Source of the DNA: Owenweeksia hongkongensis DSM 17368
GTDB taxonomy: Bacteria; Bacteroidota; Bacteroidia; Flavobacteriales; Schleiferiaceae
Length of the DNA: 64,000 nucleotides
Assembly: GCF_000236705.1 (NCBI RefSeq)
Contig: NC_016599.1
Coordinates: 2,170,001 to 2,234,000 of the forward strand
Direction of reading: 5' to 3'
Position numbers and translations under genes: made by a program. This document shows, in pieces, positions 9,340 through 18,336 of this stretch. Each line of letters begins with the position of its first letter. The stretch's first letter is position 1. The notes under the pieces were generated by a model, which searched no databases, had not been told where the DNA came from, and saw only the letters and a list, made by a program, of their open reading frames with translations.

Positions 9340-10128
9340 CTACTGAATGGTATCCAAAATAGAGCTGTGGCTATATGTGCCAAAATATCCTAATTGAATA
9401 TCACCTTTTAAGTTAGTGGTTGGATTTCCAGGGGCGATTCCAGGAGGGCCTGTTTGACTAACTATTGATGCCAGGGTAACAAAATATTCATACACGTCAG
9501 CATCTATACTTTGAAGCTCCACTTCTACTACATCACCTTGCCCAATTTCATATCCAAAAAGTGGTAGATTCAGATACGTACCCTGATTAAATTTATCACT
9601 AAAAACAGTAATATCTCCTTCAGGCTGACCATTAACACGCACTACAATTTGATAATAATTGATTGTATCCGGTGGATCTTGAAAGGCAACATTGATACTA
9701 TATGAAGCATCTGAAAAATCATTTGGAGGGAAGTACTCAAAAGTAATGGAATCAAGCAAGACAGTTGGTGGCATATAACTTTCTGCCTGTGTAATTTGTC
9801 CTTGCACGTCTGTTTTTATGCTGTAGGTTCTGTTCACCATCGATTTTACTCCCATCACTAAATACCGACCGTTTCCCATTGGGCTAGCCTGCATTATGTT
9901 TCCATCTCCATCAGTGAATTCAATATCTGCGCCATCCACTACAGGATTTGGATCATTGCTAAAATAATCCGCTGTTTGGCTAATGGAAATCCACAAACTA
10001 TCCTCCCCTGCTGGAAGATTTGCTTCTAAAACCATTTGTGGGTCGGAACTGTTGAGATCCACATCTATAACCTTTTCGCAAGAAGCCAATATGAGTGCCA
10101 CGGCAGAAAGTATTAAAAACCTTTTCAT
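9340..10128 (-). CDS. DUF4249 domain lipoprotein
   Basis: 262 aa. The signal peptide ends in a clear lipobox, LASC (Cys17), followed by EKVIDVDLN, the characteristic start of DUF4249 proteins. The body contains the usual pattern (MVLEANLPAGEDSLWISIS, then DGDGNIMQ and a QAESYMPP stretch). DUF4249 genes generally follow a CarboxypepD_reg-TonB receptor, as here, where the start is 6 bp after the receptor stop. The protein is presumed to be an outer-membrane lipoprotein accessory to that receptor. The ligand is unknown. Confidence 0.88.
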   Translation of the reverse strand: MKRFLILSAVALILASCEKVIDVDLNSSDPQMVLEANLPAGEDSLWISISQTADYFSNDPNPVVDGADIEFTDGDGNIMQASPMGNGRYLVMGVKSMVNRTYSIKTDVQGQITQAESYMPPTVLLDSITFEYFPPNDFSDASYSINVAFQDPPDTINYYQIVVRVNGQPEGDITVFSDKFNQGTYLNLPLFGYEIGQGDVVEVELQSIDADVYEYFVTLASIVSQTGPPGIAPGNPTTNLKGDIQLGYFGTYSHSSILDTIQ

Positions 10129-10134
10129 AATATC

Positions 10135-12456
10135 TTAAAATCTAAAATTGTAACTGATTGATGGGATCGCTTTAAAAAGAGCAAACTGTACAGCTTCTGT
10201 CTGTCCAGTATCTTCATTTTCTTCAAAATTTATGATATACGGATTTTCTCTTCCGTAGGCATTGTACACTGAGAAATTCCAGCTACTTTCAAATTTTTCT
10301 GTTTTCTTAACGGTCCAGGTTAAGCCTAAGTCCATGCGATGATAATTGGGAAATCGATAACCATTTCTCTCGGTGTAATATGGTACCTGCCTACCAGCTG
10401 ACTCGTATTTTCCTGAAGGAAAGGTAACTGCATCTCCTGTATAAAACACAAAATTGGCAGAAGCTGTCCACTTTGGGTGAAAAGCATAAATTGCAGTAAC
10501 CGATAGATCATGAATACGATCTTGTCGAGATGGAAATATCTTGCCATCATCAATGTCATCAAATTCTCTAAGCGATCGTGATAGTGTGTAGCTGAGCCAG
10601 CCCGTGAATTTTCCTTGGGTTTTTTTCAATAAAAGTTCTAAACCATATGCCTTTCCACTTCCGTAAACAAGCTCTGTCTCCACGCTACTATTAAAAACTA
10701 AGTCTGCTCCAGTACGGTAATCAATTAAGTTTTGCATCTCTTTATAGTACACTTCAGCTGAAAACTCAAACATATTATCTTTAAAATTTCTAAAATACCC
10801 AGCGGCCACTTGATCTGCAATCTGTGGCTTCACATTGTTACTACTTGGTACCCACCTATCCGTTGGGGAGCCTGATGTAGAATTAGAAAGCAAGTGCATA
10901 TACTGATAATTTCGATTATAAGCCACCTTGAGTGAGCTCTTCTCGTTCAAAAGGTATTTAGCGGAAGCGCGGGGTTCCAGCCCATTGTAAAACTGTATCG
11001 ACTCCCAGTTCCCATAGGCTTGTGTAGAAGTTACTACCCCATCATCATCAATTTCGTAAGCCTCTCCGGCTCCCATGTAATCAAATAAGCTGTATCGCAA
11101 ACCATATGTAAAACTCCACCTAAGTCCCACCTTTTGCTCATTCTGTACATAAAGTGCGCCTTCCACTGCATACTGCTCATCAATATCTTCAGCTGCAAAA
11201 CTGCTTTCAGATCCAGTACTTATTTTACCCGGCACAAAATTGTGACGAATCACATTAGCGCCAAATTTGATAGTGTTATTTGAATTTAAAAAATAAGAGA
11301 AGTCCTGCTTCAGATTCCAGTCCTTAATTCCAGATTCAAGGGTAAACTTTTCTTCGTCTGCACCAATATCAAAAGCATAGTCGTAGTCGCTATAAATGAG
11401 TGACGTATTTCCAAAAAGGCGATCATTAAAAATATGATTCCAGCGCAAAGTTCCTGTAGCATTTCCCCAGCTAAAGCCAAACTCATCATCAAAGCCAAAG
11501 TTATCTCTACCAAAATATCCGCTCACATAGATTCTATCCCTATCCGTAATTTGATAATTAGCTTTAAGGTTTAGATCATAAAAGTAAAGTGTAGTATTTT
11601 TCAAATCCTCATTACTGGATAACTTCAAAAACAAATCGGCATAAGTGCGTCTCCCACTAACAATAAATGACCCTTTATCTTTTACTATTGGAGCTTCAAG
11701 CGTAAGCTTAGAAGAAATAAGTCCAATGCCTCCAGAAGCACCAAACCTTTTGGCGTTACCATCCTTCATAATTACGTCCATCACCGAGGATGCTCGACCA
11801 CCATATTCTGCTGGCATTCCTCCTTTATAAAGGGTTACATCCTTTATCGCATCAGAATTAAAAACCGAAAAGAATCCCAAAAGATGTGAGGCATTGTAAA
11901 CGGGGGCTTCATCGAGCAGTATCAAGTTTTGATCTAGACCTCCACCCCTTACCGAAAACCCACTCCCACCTTCACCAGAAGTTTTTACTCCAGGAAGTAA
12001 TTGCACCATTTTTATGATGTCTTTTTCACCAAAAAGAACGGGCACCGTTTCTACATCTTTAGGAGAAATTTTGGCAACGCTCATCTCCGTTTTAGTCACG
12101 TTAGCATTAGCTGCCTCCGCACTTACAACTACCTCCTCCAAGCTTTCTGTTTCTTCCCTTAACTCTATATCCAGACTCACATCTTTATCCAAAACCACTT
12201 CCTTTATCACCGATTGATAACCTATGTATTGGATACTAATTTGATAAGTTCCTTTTGCAAGTGTAAGAGAGTAAAAACCATACGTATTGGTTGTAGCGCC
12301 TTTTCCAGAAACTCCTTCAACCACCACAGCAGCACCAATAAGGTCCTCACCATTTGCGGCATCTTTTACCCGCCCTTTTAGGGTGTAGTTTTGCGCATAA
12401 GCATATTGAGTCATTGTGGCCAAACACAATAACATCAAACATAATTTTTTAGTCAT
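10135..12456 (-). CDS. TonB-dependent receptor with carboxypeptidase-regulatory-like N-terminal domain
   Basis: 773 aa from ATG 12456. An upstream ATG (12480) would add eight residues ahead of MTKKLCLMLLCLATM, a proper signal peptide, so the later start is preferred. A CarboxypepD_reg-like domain (~22-105) is followed by the plug (VQLLPGVKTSGEGGSGF, SVRGGGLDQNLILLDEAPVY, and YKGGMPAEYGGRASS) and a 22-strand-type barrel ending in aromatic SYNFRF. Such receptors import ligands across the outer membrane using TonB/ExbBD energy. Pairing with DUF4249 rather than SusD argues against a classical glycan SusCD system. The substrate is unknown. Confidence 0.93.
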   Translation of the reverse strand: MTKKLCLMLLCLATMTQYAYAQNYTLKGRVKDAANGEDLIGAAVVVEGVSGKGATTNTYGFYSLTLAKGTYQISIQYIGYQSVIKEVVLDKDVSLDIELREETESLEEVVVSAEAANANVTKTEMSVAKISPKDVETVPVLFGEKDIIKMVQLLPGVKTSGEGGSGFSVRGGGLDQNLILLDEAPVYNASHLLGFFSVFNSDAIKDVTLYKGGMPAEYGGRASSVMDVIMKDGNAKRFGASGGIGLISSKLTLEAPIVKDKGSFIVSGRRTYADLFLKLSSNEDLKNTTLYFYDLNLKANYQITDRDRIYVSGYFGRDNFGFDDEFGFSWGNATGTLRWNHIFNDRLFGNTSLIYSDYDYAFDIGADEEKFTLESGIKDWNLKQDFSYFLNSNNTIKFGANVIRHNFVPGKISTGSESSFAAEDIDEQYAVEGALYVQNEQKVGLRWSFTYGLRYSLFDYMGAGEAYEIDDDGVVTSTQAYGNWESIQFYNGLEPRASAKYLLNEKSSLKVAYNRNYQYMHLLSNSTSGSPTDRWVPSSNNVKPQIADQVAAGYFRNFKDNMFEFSAEVYYKEMQNLIDYRTGADLVFNSSVETELVYGSGKAYGLELLLKKTQGKFTGWLSYTLSRSLREFDDIDDGKIFPSRQDRIHDLSVTAIYAFHPKWTASANFVFYTGDAVTFPSGKYESAGRQVPYYTERNGYRFPNYHRMDLGLTWTVKKTEKFESSWNFSVYNAYGRENPYIINFEENEDTGQTEAVQFALFKAIPSISYNFRF

Positions 12457-12508
12457 CTTTTGAACATTTATATAATCCATTGCGGGATTGCACAGAATAT
12501 AGGGTTGG

Positions 12509-12516
12509 CAAACTTA
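12509..12516 (-). promoter_or_regulatory. Candidate -7 box for the TonB receptor operon
   Basis: TAAGTTTG on the minus strand (complement of CAAACTTA), a full TAnnTTTG match about 50 nt upstream of the preferred start codon. No convincing -33 TTG was found at the right spacing. Confidence 0.4.
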
Positions 12517-12567
12517 TAACGAAGTGCCTTATAAACAGTTAACGAAAGTTAAAATTTAATTTTCGGC

Positions 12568-12604
12568 ACAAAAAAACCCCGATACTCGTGGAGTAACGGG
12601 GTTT
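12568..12604 (-). terminator. Rho-independent terminator of the rplM-rpsI-rpsB-tsf operon
   Basis: On the minus strand, AAACCCCG pairs with CGGGGTTT, extended by TACTC/GAGTA around a 3-nt loop. Seven consecutive T follow. It begins 20 bp after the tsf stop codon. Confidence 0.9.
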
Positions 12605-12624
12605 ATGTCAAATTGTTTTGAAGC

Positions 12625-13449
12625 TTATACTCCTAAACCAACTCTTTTAAAGTCAGTAACGGTCAAGCCCTTCTTTACAGAATCCAAATACTTGGTGATG
12701 CTCAACTTTCCGTCACGGATATAATCTTGCTCAAGTAGAGTACTTTCCTTGAAGAATTTGTTCAAACGACCTTCAGCAATTTTATCAAGCATTGCTTCTG
12801 GCTTACCTTCTTGGCGAGCTAGATCTTTTCCTACTTCTAGTTCTCTATCAATAATTTCTTGAGAAACACCATCGCGGCTTAATGATACTGGGTTCATTGC
12901 TGCAGCTTGCATAGCTACGTTTCTTCCAGCTTCTTCTGCTTCTTCGTTCATTCCTACTATTGCAGCAAGCTTGTTACCAGCGTGAATATAAGTAGCTACA
13001 AAAGCAGCTTCCAATACTTCGTATCCACCAATTTCTAGCTTTTCTCCAATCACACCTGTTTGCTCAGTAAGTTTATCTTCGATAGTCATACCATCGATAG
13101 ATTCTTTCAAAAGAGCCTCAGTGTTGGCCGCTTTAGTTTCTAAAGCTTTGTCAAGAATTTTTTGGGTAAGAGCGATAAAGCTATCATTCTTTGCCACAAA
13201 ATCAGTTTCGCAGTTAAGGCTTACAACAGCACCAAAGCTATTGTCAGCGGTAGCACCTGCAAGCACACAACCTTCAGTAGCTTCGCGATCTGCACGCTTT
13301 GCCGCTACTTTTTGTCCTTGCTTTCTAAGCACATCTACTGCTTTGTCAAAATCACCTTCTGCCTCTTGAAGTGCTTTCTTGCAGTCCATCATTCCGGCTC
13401 CGGTTTGTTTTCTTAGTTTATTTACGTCTGCTGCTGTGATATTAGCCAT
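12625..13449 (-). CDS. tsf: Translation elongation factor Ts
   Basis: 274 aa. It starts with the EF-Ts UBA-like domain (ITAADVNKLRKQTGAGMMDCKKAL), where TGAGMMDCK is the EF-Tu-contact signature, and continues with LNCETDFVAKNDSF. EF-Ts promotes GDP/GTP exchange on EF-Tu. The length is typical for Bacteroidota. It follows rpsB by 104 bp, a spacer with a hairpin that may tune read-through, and is closed by a strong terminator. No unusual features. Confidence 0.98.
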   Translation of the reverse strand: MANITAADVNKLRKQTGAGMMDCKKALQEAEGDFDKAVDVLRKQGQKVAAKRADREATEGCVLAGATADNSFGAVVSLNCETDFVAKNDSFIALTQKILDKALETKAANTEALLKESIDGMTIEDKLTEQTGVIGEKLEIGGYEVLEAAFVATYIHAGNKLAAIVGMNEEAEEAGRNVAMQAAAMNPVSLSRDGVSQEIIDRELEVGKDLARQEGKPEAMLDKIAEGRLNKFFKESTLLEQDYIRDGKLSITKYLDSVKKGLTVTDFKRVGLGV

Positions 13450-13483
13450 GGCTGTAAATTTATCGTTTGTGTTTGTAAATTAA

Positions 13484-13515
13484 AGAAGGGATAAAAATCA
13501 CTTTTCATCCCTTCT
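13484..13515 (-). terminator. Hairpin between rpsB and tsf (attenuator-like)
   Basis: AGAAGGGAT pairs with ATCCCTTCT across a 14-nt loop. On the minus strand it is followed by TTAATTT. It could be a weak terminator or processing site that lowers tsf relative to rpsB. Effect inferred from structure only. Confidence 0.5.
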
Positions 13516-13553
13516 CCTGTATCAACCTATTGTGAAATAATATTTAAGATCGC

Positions 13554-14336
13554 TTAATCTTCAGAAGTACCTTCTTCAGCTACTTCTGCAGTTTCTTTTT
13601 TATTAGCGGCTTTCTTCAACTTGTCTTTTGAAGCTTTTTCTTTATCCGCTTTTCTTTCTGCCAATCCACCTTTGATAGCTTCAGTAACTCTTCTTACAAG
13701 CACATCAATTGAGCGGGTAGCATCATCATTACCAGGGATAGCAAAATCTACCGCATGTGGGTTTGAGTTTGTATCAACGATAGCGAAAGTAGGTATTCCT
13801 AAGTTTTTGGCTTCAGCAACAGCAATGTGTTCTTTGTTGATATCAACGATGAACAAAGCAGCTGGAAGACGGGTCATATCAGCAATAGAACCTAATTGTC
13901 TTTCCAATTTTTCGCGCTGGCGATCTACTTGTAGTCTCTCTTTTTTAGAAAGGGTAAGGAAAGTTCCATCCTCTTTCATTTTATCGATTGACTGCATTTT
14001 CTTGATAGCCTTACGGATCGTAACAAAGTTTGTAAGCATTCCACCAGGCCAGCGCTCAGTAATGTAAGGCATGTTCACATCATTTGCATTGTTTGCAATA
14101 ATGTCTTTTGCCTGCTTTTTTGTAGCCACATACATAATCTTACGGCCACTTGCAGCAATCTTAGCCATAGCTTCACAAGCTTGCTCTAATTTTGCTTCAG
14201 TTTTGTAAAGATCGATGATGTGAATACCATTGCGCTCCATAAAAATATAAGGAGCCATGCTTGGATTCCACTTGCGGGTAAGGTGTCCAAAGTGAACACC
14301 TGCATCCAGCATTTCTTTGATATTGTTGTCTGCCAT
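13554..14336 (-). CDS. rpsB: Ribosomal protein S2
   Basis: 260 aa. The uS2 signatures are clear: [17 protein letters not shown] near the N-terminus and [19 protein letters not shown] later. It binds the 30S subunit near the 16S 3' domain. The C-terminal ~35 residues are a Lys/Glu/Ala tail beyond the core fold, as in many Bacteroidota. It is part of rplM-rpsI-rpsB-tsf. The 107-bp gap after rpsI does not contain an obvious new promoter. Confidence 0.98.
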   Translation of the reverse strand: MADNNIKEMLDAGVHFGHLTRKWNPSMAPYIFMERNGIHIIDLYKTEAKLEQACEAMAKIAASGRKIMYVATKKQAKDIIANNANDVNMPYITERWPGGMLTNFVTIRKAIKKMQSIDKMKEDGTFLTLSKKERLQVDRQREKLERQLGSIADMTRLPAALFIVDINKEHIAVAEAKNLGIPTFAIVDTNSNPHAVDFAIPGNDDATRSIDVLVRRVTEAIKGGLAERKADKEKASKDKLKKAANKKETAEVAEEGTSED

Positions 14337-14443
14337 TTTAATTGTGTTTACGTTCTCTAACTCAATCCGAGGGTGGTCATTCTTAAACCAAGCTTAAGGA
14401 AGTGTGCCCCACGAATTTGGATACTAAACGATTTATAAAAATA

Positions 14444-14830
14444 TTAACGCTTGCTAAATTGAAATTTCTTACGCGCTTTCTTCTGACCAAATTTCTTACG
14501 TTCCACCATGCGTGGGTCACGAGTCATTAGGCCATCAGGTTTAAGCATTGCTTTGAAATCAGGGTTGATTTCTACCAGTGCTCTAGAGATACCCAAACGG
14601 ATAGCCTCTGCCTGACCTGTAATACCGCCACCTTCTACATTTACAGTTACATCGTACTGACCTTTAGTTTCAGTAAGATCGAATGCCTGCTCCAATTTGT
14701 AGTGAAGTGTAGCCGTATCAAAGTAATCTTTGAAGTTTTTCTTGTTGATAGTGATTTCTCCACTACCTTCCTTCAAGAAAACGCGAGCGATAGAAGTTTT
14801 TCTTCTACCAATGGTGTGAGTTACTGCCAT
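14444..14830 (-). CDS. rpsI: Ribosomal protein S9
   Basis: 128 aa. It begins TIGRRKTSIARVFL and ends KKARKKFQFSKR, the conserved C-terminal tail of uS9 that reaches toward the P-site tRNA anticodon; the usual end is ...QFSKR. It starts 5 bp after the rplM stop. Function and position are standard for Bacteroidota. Confidence 0.98.
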   Translation of the reverse strand: MAVTHTIGRRKTSIARVFLKEGSGEITINKKNFKDYFDTATLHYKLEQAFDLTETKGQYDVTVNVEGGGITGQAEAIRLGISRALVEINPDFKAMLKPDGLMTRDPRMVERKKFGQKKARKKFQFSKR

Positions 14831-14835
14831 CTTAT

Positions 14836-15294
14836 TTATTTGATAATAGTGTTAAGATCGATAGTGGTAGGCTGCTGAGCTTCTTGATTGTGCTGAGCAG
14901 TTTCATACACTTTTAGATTGCGGAACAAATCGCGACCAAGCTTATTTTTTGGAAGCATACCACGAACGGCATTTTCCACAATTTTGTTTGGCTGCTTTTT
15001 TAGCAACTCCTGAGGAGTGCTAAAACGTTGTCCACCTGGATAACCAGTGTGACGAACGTATTCTTTTTCCTGCACCTTGTTTCCACTAAGCGCTACCTTG
15101 CCTGCGTTGATAATGATAACATTATCACCACAATCAGCATGAGGCGTAAAATTCGCTTTGTTTTTACCTCTAAGAATATAAGCAACTTTTGAAGCCAATC
15201 TTCCTAGAACTTCCCCTTCTGCATCAACCAACACCCATTTCTTATCAACGGTTTGTTTGTTTGCAGATACAGTTTTATAACTTATTGTATTCAC
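14836..15294 (-). CDS. rplM: Ribosomal protein L13 (GTG start)
   Basis: 152 aa of uL13: WVLVDAEGEVLGRLASKVA near the N-terminus, then YVRHTGYPGGQRF and VRGMLPKNKLGRDLFRNLKVY. The only start consistent with the Bacteroidota N-terminus (NTISYKTVSANKQT) is GTG at 15294, since no in-frame ATG lies nearby. It is the first gene of the ribosomal/translation operon and has a ~52-nt predicted leader. uL13 is an early-assembly 50S protein and a known autoregulator in several bacteria. Confidence 0.97.
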   Translation of the reverse strand: MNTISYKTVSANKQTVDKKWVLVDAEGEVLGRLASKVAYILRGKNKANFTPHADCGDNVIIINAGKVALSGNKVQEKEYVRHTGYPGGQRFSTPQELLKKQPNKIVENAVRGMLPKNKLGRDLFRNLKVYETAQHNQEAQQPTTIDLNTIIK

Positions 15295-15331
15295 AACTGT
15301 TTTATTTTTAACCTGTTACGATCGTTTTATC

Positions 15332-15349
15332 TCCCCCTCTAAAAAGGGG
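15332..15349 (-). ncRNA. Candidate rplM leader hairpin
   Basis: On the minus strand CCCCTTTTTAGAGGGG forms a short stem-loop located at or just after the predicted transcript start of the rplM operon. Ribosomal-protein leaders often contain a binding site for the encoded protein. This one is small and no known Rfam model could be checked. Confidence 0.3.
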
Positions 15350-15352
15350 CTG

Positions 15353-15385
15353 CAAACTTACAACTAAAATTCACAATTGACCAAA
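15353..15385 (-). promoter_or_regulatory. Promoter of rplM-rpsI-rpsB-tsf
   Basis: Minus-strand TTTG (15382-15385), 21 nt, TAAGTTTG (15353-15360). This matches both boxes of the Bacteroidota consensus at near-ideal spacing. The second CAAACTTA at 15382-15389 gives an overlapping alternative -7 box. Confidence 0.65.
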
Positions 15386-15577
15386 CTTATTTAACTTAAA
15401 ATGTTGATAACTAAGCTGAGTCGCTGGCAAGCTTATTGCAAACGTCTTACGGAGTGATGTTTTTTTTTGCAATACTAACAAAGTCATTAAACCCTAGCAA
15501 CAGTGTAACGTCATACCTGCAAAAAAGTCATTTAATTGAAAATCACTAATTTTGCGCTCCCTTTAAAATTCCTATTT

Positions 15578-17641
15578 ATGAAAAAGTGTCTCGTATTACT
15601 TGCTGTTATTGTATTTGGATTGAATGTAAACGCTCAGCAGGTAAAACATCACTGTGGTACAGATGAATACGTTGCAGAAGTCATCGATCAAAATCCAGAA
15701 TTAGAAAGTGTTTTTGAACAAAGAAGGCAAGAGTTTTTTCAACTAGCCGATCAAAATGCAGAGCTTTCCCGCAAAAAAACACAAGCCGTTGTAACCATAC
15801 CTGTAGTCTTTCATATACTATATGACTCACCAGAAGACAATATATCCAAGGCTCAAATCCTTGACGGATTACGAATTCTAAATGAAGATTTCAACCTTCA
15901 AAATCCTGATGCATCTAATATTAGAGCCATTTTTCAATCGCGTCAAGCAGATGCGGAAATAGAGTTTGTTCTTGCTAAAATTGATGATAACGGTAATTGT
16001 ACCGATGGAATCAATCGTATTTCAACACCACTATCTGTAGATGCCAACCCAAGAGACCGAGTAAAAACTATTGTGCAATGGGATCCTGATAAATATCTAA
16101 ATATTTGGGTGGTTCAAAGCATTGTGAGCAGCAGCAGTACTACGGGTATAATTTTGGGGTTTGCTAACTTCCCTTGGATGCCTGCATCAACCGATGGGAT
16201 CGTAATTCGCAATGATGCACTTGGAGTAATAGGAACCGCAGCATATGACGGCAGAACTCTTACACATGAAGTGGGGCACTATCTTGGCTTACTCCACACC
16301 TTCCAAAGTGGATGTAATCAAGGAGATGGAATATCTGACACTCCCCCTGTAGCATCCGCTAGTTATGGTTGCAACCTTAATAAAAATAGTTGCAACAACG
16401 ATTCACCTGACTATCCGGATATGATTGAGAATTTTATGGATTATTCAGATGGAGTTTGCCAAAATACTTTTACGTCTCTTCAAAAAAATGCAATGCGCTC
16501 TACGCTGTCCTCATCACAGTATAGATCTCAATTAGTTTCTGCCAGCAATATGCTTGCTACGGGTGTTATAAACCCTCCCGCCTGCTTAACAACAACCGAA
16601 TTTGAAATTGATAATTCGGTAATTTGCCCTGGTGACACCGTTCAATTTTTCGACCAAACGGAAGATGGAGACCCTGATACCTATGCATGGTCTTTCCCTG
16701 GAGGTGTACCTAATACCTCAACAGACCCAAACCCTATAATATATTACCCCACAGCCGGTGCTTATGATGTAACACTTACCACAGCCAATGCAGCAGGTAC
16801 TTCTACCTCTGCCAAGGTTCAAGTTGTTTCTGTAAAACCTCAATTTTCTAACCTAGCTCAATGGAGCGAAAATTTTGAAGCCGCTTCTTTAAGTAAGCCT
16901 GAGGTTTCTATCATTTCGGGAATTGATTCTACCACTTATAGACTTACTAATAAAGCTGGAAATAATAGCTCGCAATCACTTTTTCTCAACAATTTTCAAG
17001 CTGAGACTAATCAGGATATAGACGAATTTATTTCCCCAAGTATCCAGACCATTTTTGGTCAAAACCTTACACTAAGCTTTGACTATGCTTACACCAAAAA
17101 GGTTACACTGAATAATGACCTATTCATAATTTACGTATCTACAGATTGCGGAAATACTTGGGGCACCTTAAGAATAATTGGAGCGGCACAGCTTGCCACG
17201 GCAGCAAATAACAGTACTAGCGGCTTTGTTCCTTCAAGTTCAGAGTGGGATAATTTTTCAATATCACTTGACAAGTATGAGAGCGAAGGTCCCATCCTAA
17301 TTAAATTTGCTTTTAGATCGGGTGGTGGAAATAATTTCTATCTGGATAACATAAACGTAACTGCCAGCAACATCAGTCTAGCTGAAGTACCACTTAATCA
17401 AAGTCTTTCTGTATTTCCTAACCCTACAAATGGAAACTTTAGCGTAAGCCTTAGTCAGCAGCCACAATCTGATCTCAACCTCGTGATCTATGATTTATAT
17501 GGTAAGCAGGTAAGTGACTATACTATTGATAAAAACACTTCTTTATTTAATATCGAAAACCTTAATTTGGCCTCTGGAATTTATGTGTTGTCCTTTACTG
17601 ATGGAGAGGACACTTACAGTCAAAAGCTCATTATTGAATGA
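15578..17641 (+). CDS. Secreted M43-family zinc metalloprotease with PKD and T9SS domains
   Basis: 687 aa from ATG 15578; upstream TTG extensions would precede the signal peptide MKKCLVLLAVIVFGLNVNAQ. The catalytic motif HEVGHYLGLLH lies at 230-240 (two His, the Glu base and the third His ligand of metzincins), and the Met-turn-like ENFMDYSDG near 285 identifies a cytophagalysin/pappalysin-type M43 enzyme. A PKD-like domain (~350-405, YAWSFPGGVPNTSTDPNP) and a beta-sandwich follow. The C-terminus has FPNPTNGNFSVSL ... GIYVLSF ... KLIIE, the T9SS sorting domain. The stop overlaps the next start (ATGA). Secreted protease; the substrate is unknown. Confidence 0.93.
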   Translation: MKKCLVLLAVIVFGLNVNAQQVKHHCGTDEYVAEVIDQNPELESVFEQRRQEFFQLADQNAELSRKKTQAVVTIPVVFHILYDSPEDNISKAQILDGLRILNEDFNLQNPDASNIRAIFQSRQADAEIEFVLAKIDDNGNCTDGINRISTPLSVDANPRDRVKTIVQWDPDKYLNIWVVQSIVSSSSTTGIILGFANFPWMPASTDGIVIRNDALGVIGTAAYDGRTLTHEVGHYLGLLHTFQSGCNQGDGISDTPPVASASYGCNLNKNSCNNDSPDYPDMIENFMDYSDGVCQNTFTSLQKNAMRSTLSSSQYRSQLVSASNMLATGVINPPACLTTTEFEIDNSVICPGDTVQFFDQTEDGDPDTYAWSFPGGVPNTSTDPNPIIYYPTAGAYDVTLTTANAAGTSTSAKVQVVSVKPQFSNLAQWSENFEAASLSKPEVSIISGIDSTTYRLTNKAGNNSSQSLFLNNFQAETNQDIDEFISPSIQTIFGQNLTLSFDYAYTKKVTLNNDLFIIYVSTDCGNTWGTLRIIGAAQLATAANNSTSGFVPSSSEWDNFSISLDKYESEGPILIKFAFRSGGGNNFYLDNINVTASNISLAEVPLNQSLSVFPNPTNGNFSVSLSQQPQSDLNLVIYDLYGKQVSDYTIDKNTSLFNIENLNLASGIYVLSFTDGEDTYSQKLIIE

Positions 17642-18336
17642 AAAAAATACTAACCGCACTTATTTTGAGTACTAGCCTTTTGGCTTTTGCTCAAAATGAA
17701 GGAACTCTTCGACTATACCTCACCCCTCCAGCTGAAGCTGTAACCATTGACGGTGAGTTGATGGAGTTTGGAAACTCAGCTAAATTAAAACCTGGAAAGT
17801 ACTTTGTACAAGCTTGGTGTCCCAATAAGGCCGTTTTAGATACCGTTATAGAAATCAAAGCAGGTGAAATCTTAAGCTTCTTTTATCGATTTGAGAATAA
17901 CGAAAATTACATTAGTTATTTAGAAGAAACGAAAGCTTACGTAAAGAAGCGAAACGTACATGTAGCATTGCCCGTAACGGCAACCGCCATAAGTGCCGGG
18001 GCTCTCATTTTCACTTACTTCAAAGGAAAGCAGCTAAACGATGAAGCTGATGCCAAATACCTAGAATACAAATATGCCGGTGTAGATATTGCGGAAAAAG
18101 AAGCCGAGTTCAATCAGGCACAAGACAAGTATCGAAATTATTACTACGCACAATTTGTAGAGTATGCTGCACTAGCTGTTAGTAGTTATTTTTTATATAA
18201 AGGAATTCAATGGCTAAAGCAAAATCCAAAGCCTGAACTGGAAAAAGATAAAAATCCTTTCAAAGTAGACCAAGTTGGTTTTATGCCAAACAGATACGGT
18301 GGTTACGGAGTGGGACTAACTATAGCACTAGACTGA
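17638..18336 (+). CDS. PEGA-like domain membrane-associated protein
   Basis: 232 aa with a signal peptide (MKKILTALILSTSLLAFAQ). Residues ~20-75 show a PEGA-like beta pattern: VTIDGELMEFGNSAKLKPG then YFVQAWCPNKAVLDTVIEI. Two hydrophobic segments (~107-125 and ~168-188) flank a helical Glu/Lys/Tyr-rich region likely to be a coiled coil. It overlaps the protease stop by 4 bp and the following lipoprotein start by 1 bp, so all three should be translationally coupled. No enzymatic motif. It may anchor or process the neighbouring protease, which is inference only. Confidence 0.72.
   Translation: MKKILTALILSTSLLAFAQNEGTLRLYLTPPAEAVTIDGELMEFGNSAKLKPGKYFVQAWCPNKAVLDTVIEIKAGEILSFFYRFENNENYISYLEETKAYVKKRNVHVALPVTATAISAGALIFTYFKGKQLNDEADAKYLEYKYAGVDIAEKEAEFNQAQDKYRNYYYAQFVEYAALAVSSYFLYKGIQWLKQNPKPELEKDKNPFKVDQVGFMPNRYGGYGVGLTIALD

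Noticed and set aside
13621-14067. 148-aa open frame antisense to rpsB
   Set aside because: It mirrors the rpsB frame and has a Ser/Leu-rich composition with no family features.
15536-15577. TTG start 14 codons upstream for the M43 protease
   Set aside because: The added residues do not form part of the signal peptide, and the ATG at 15578 is followed directly by a proper signal sequence.
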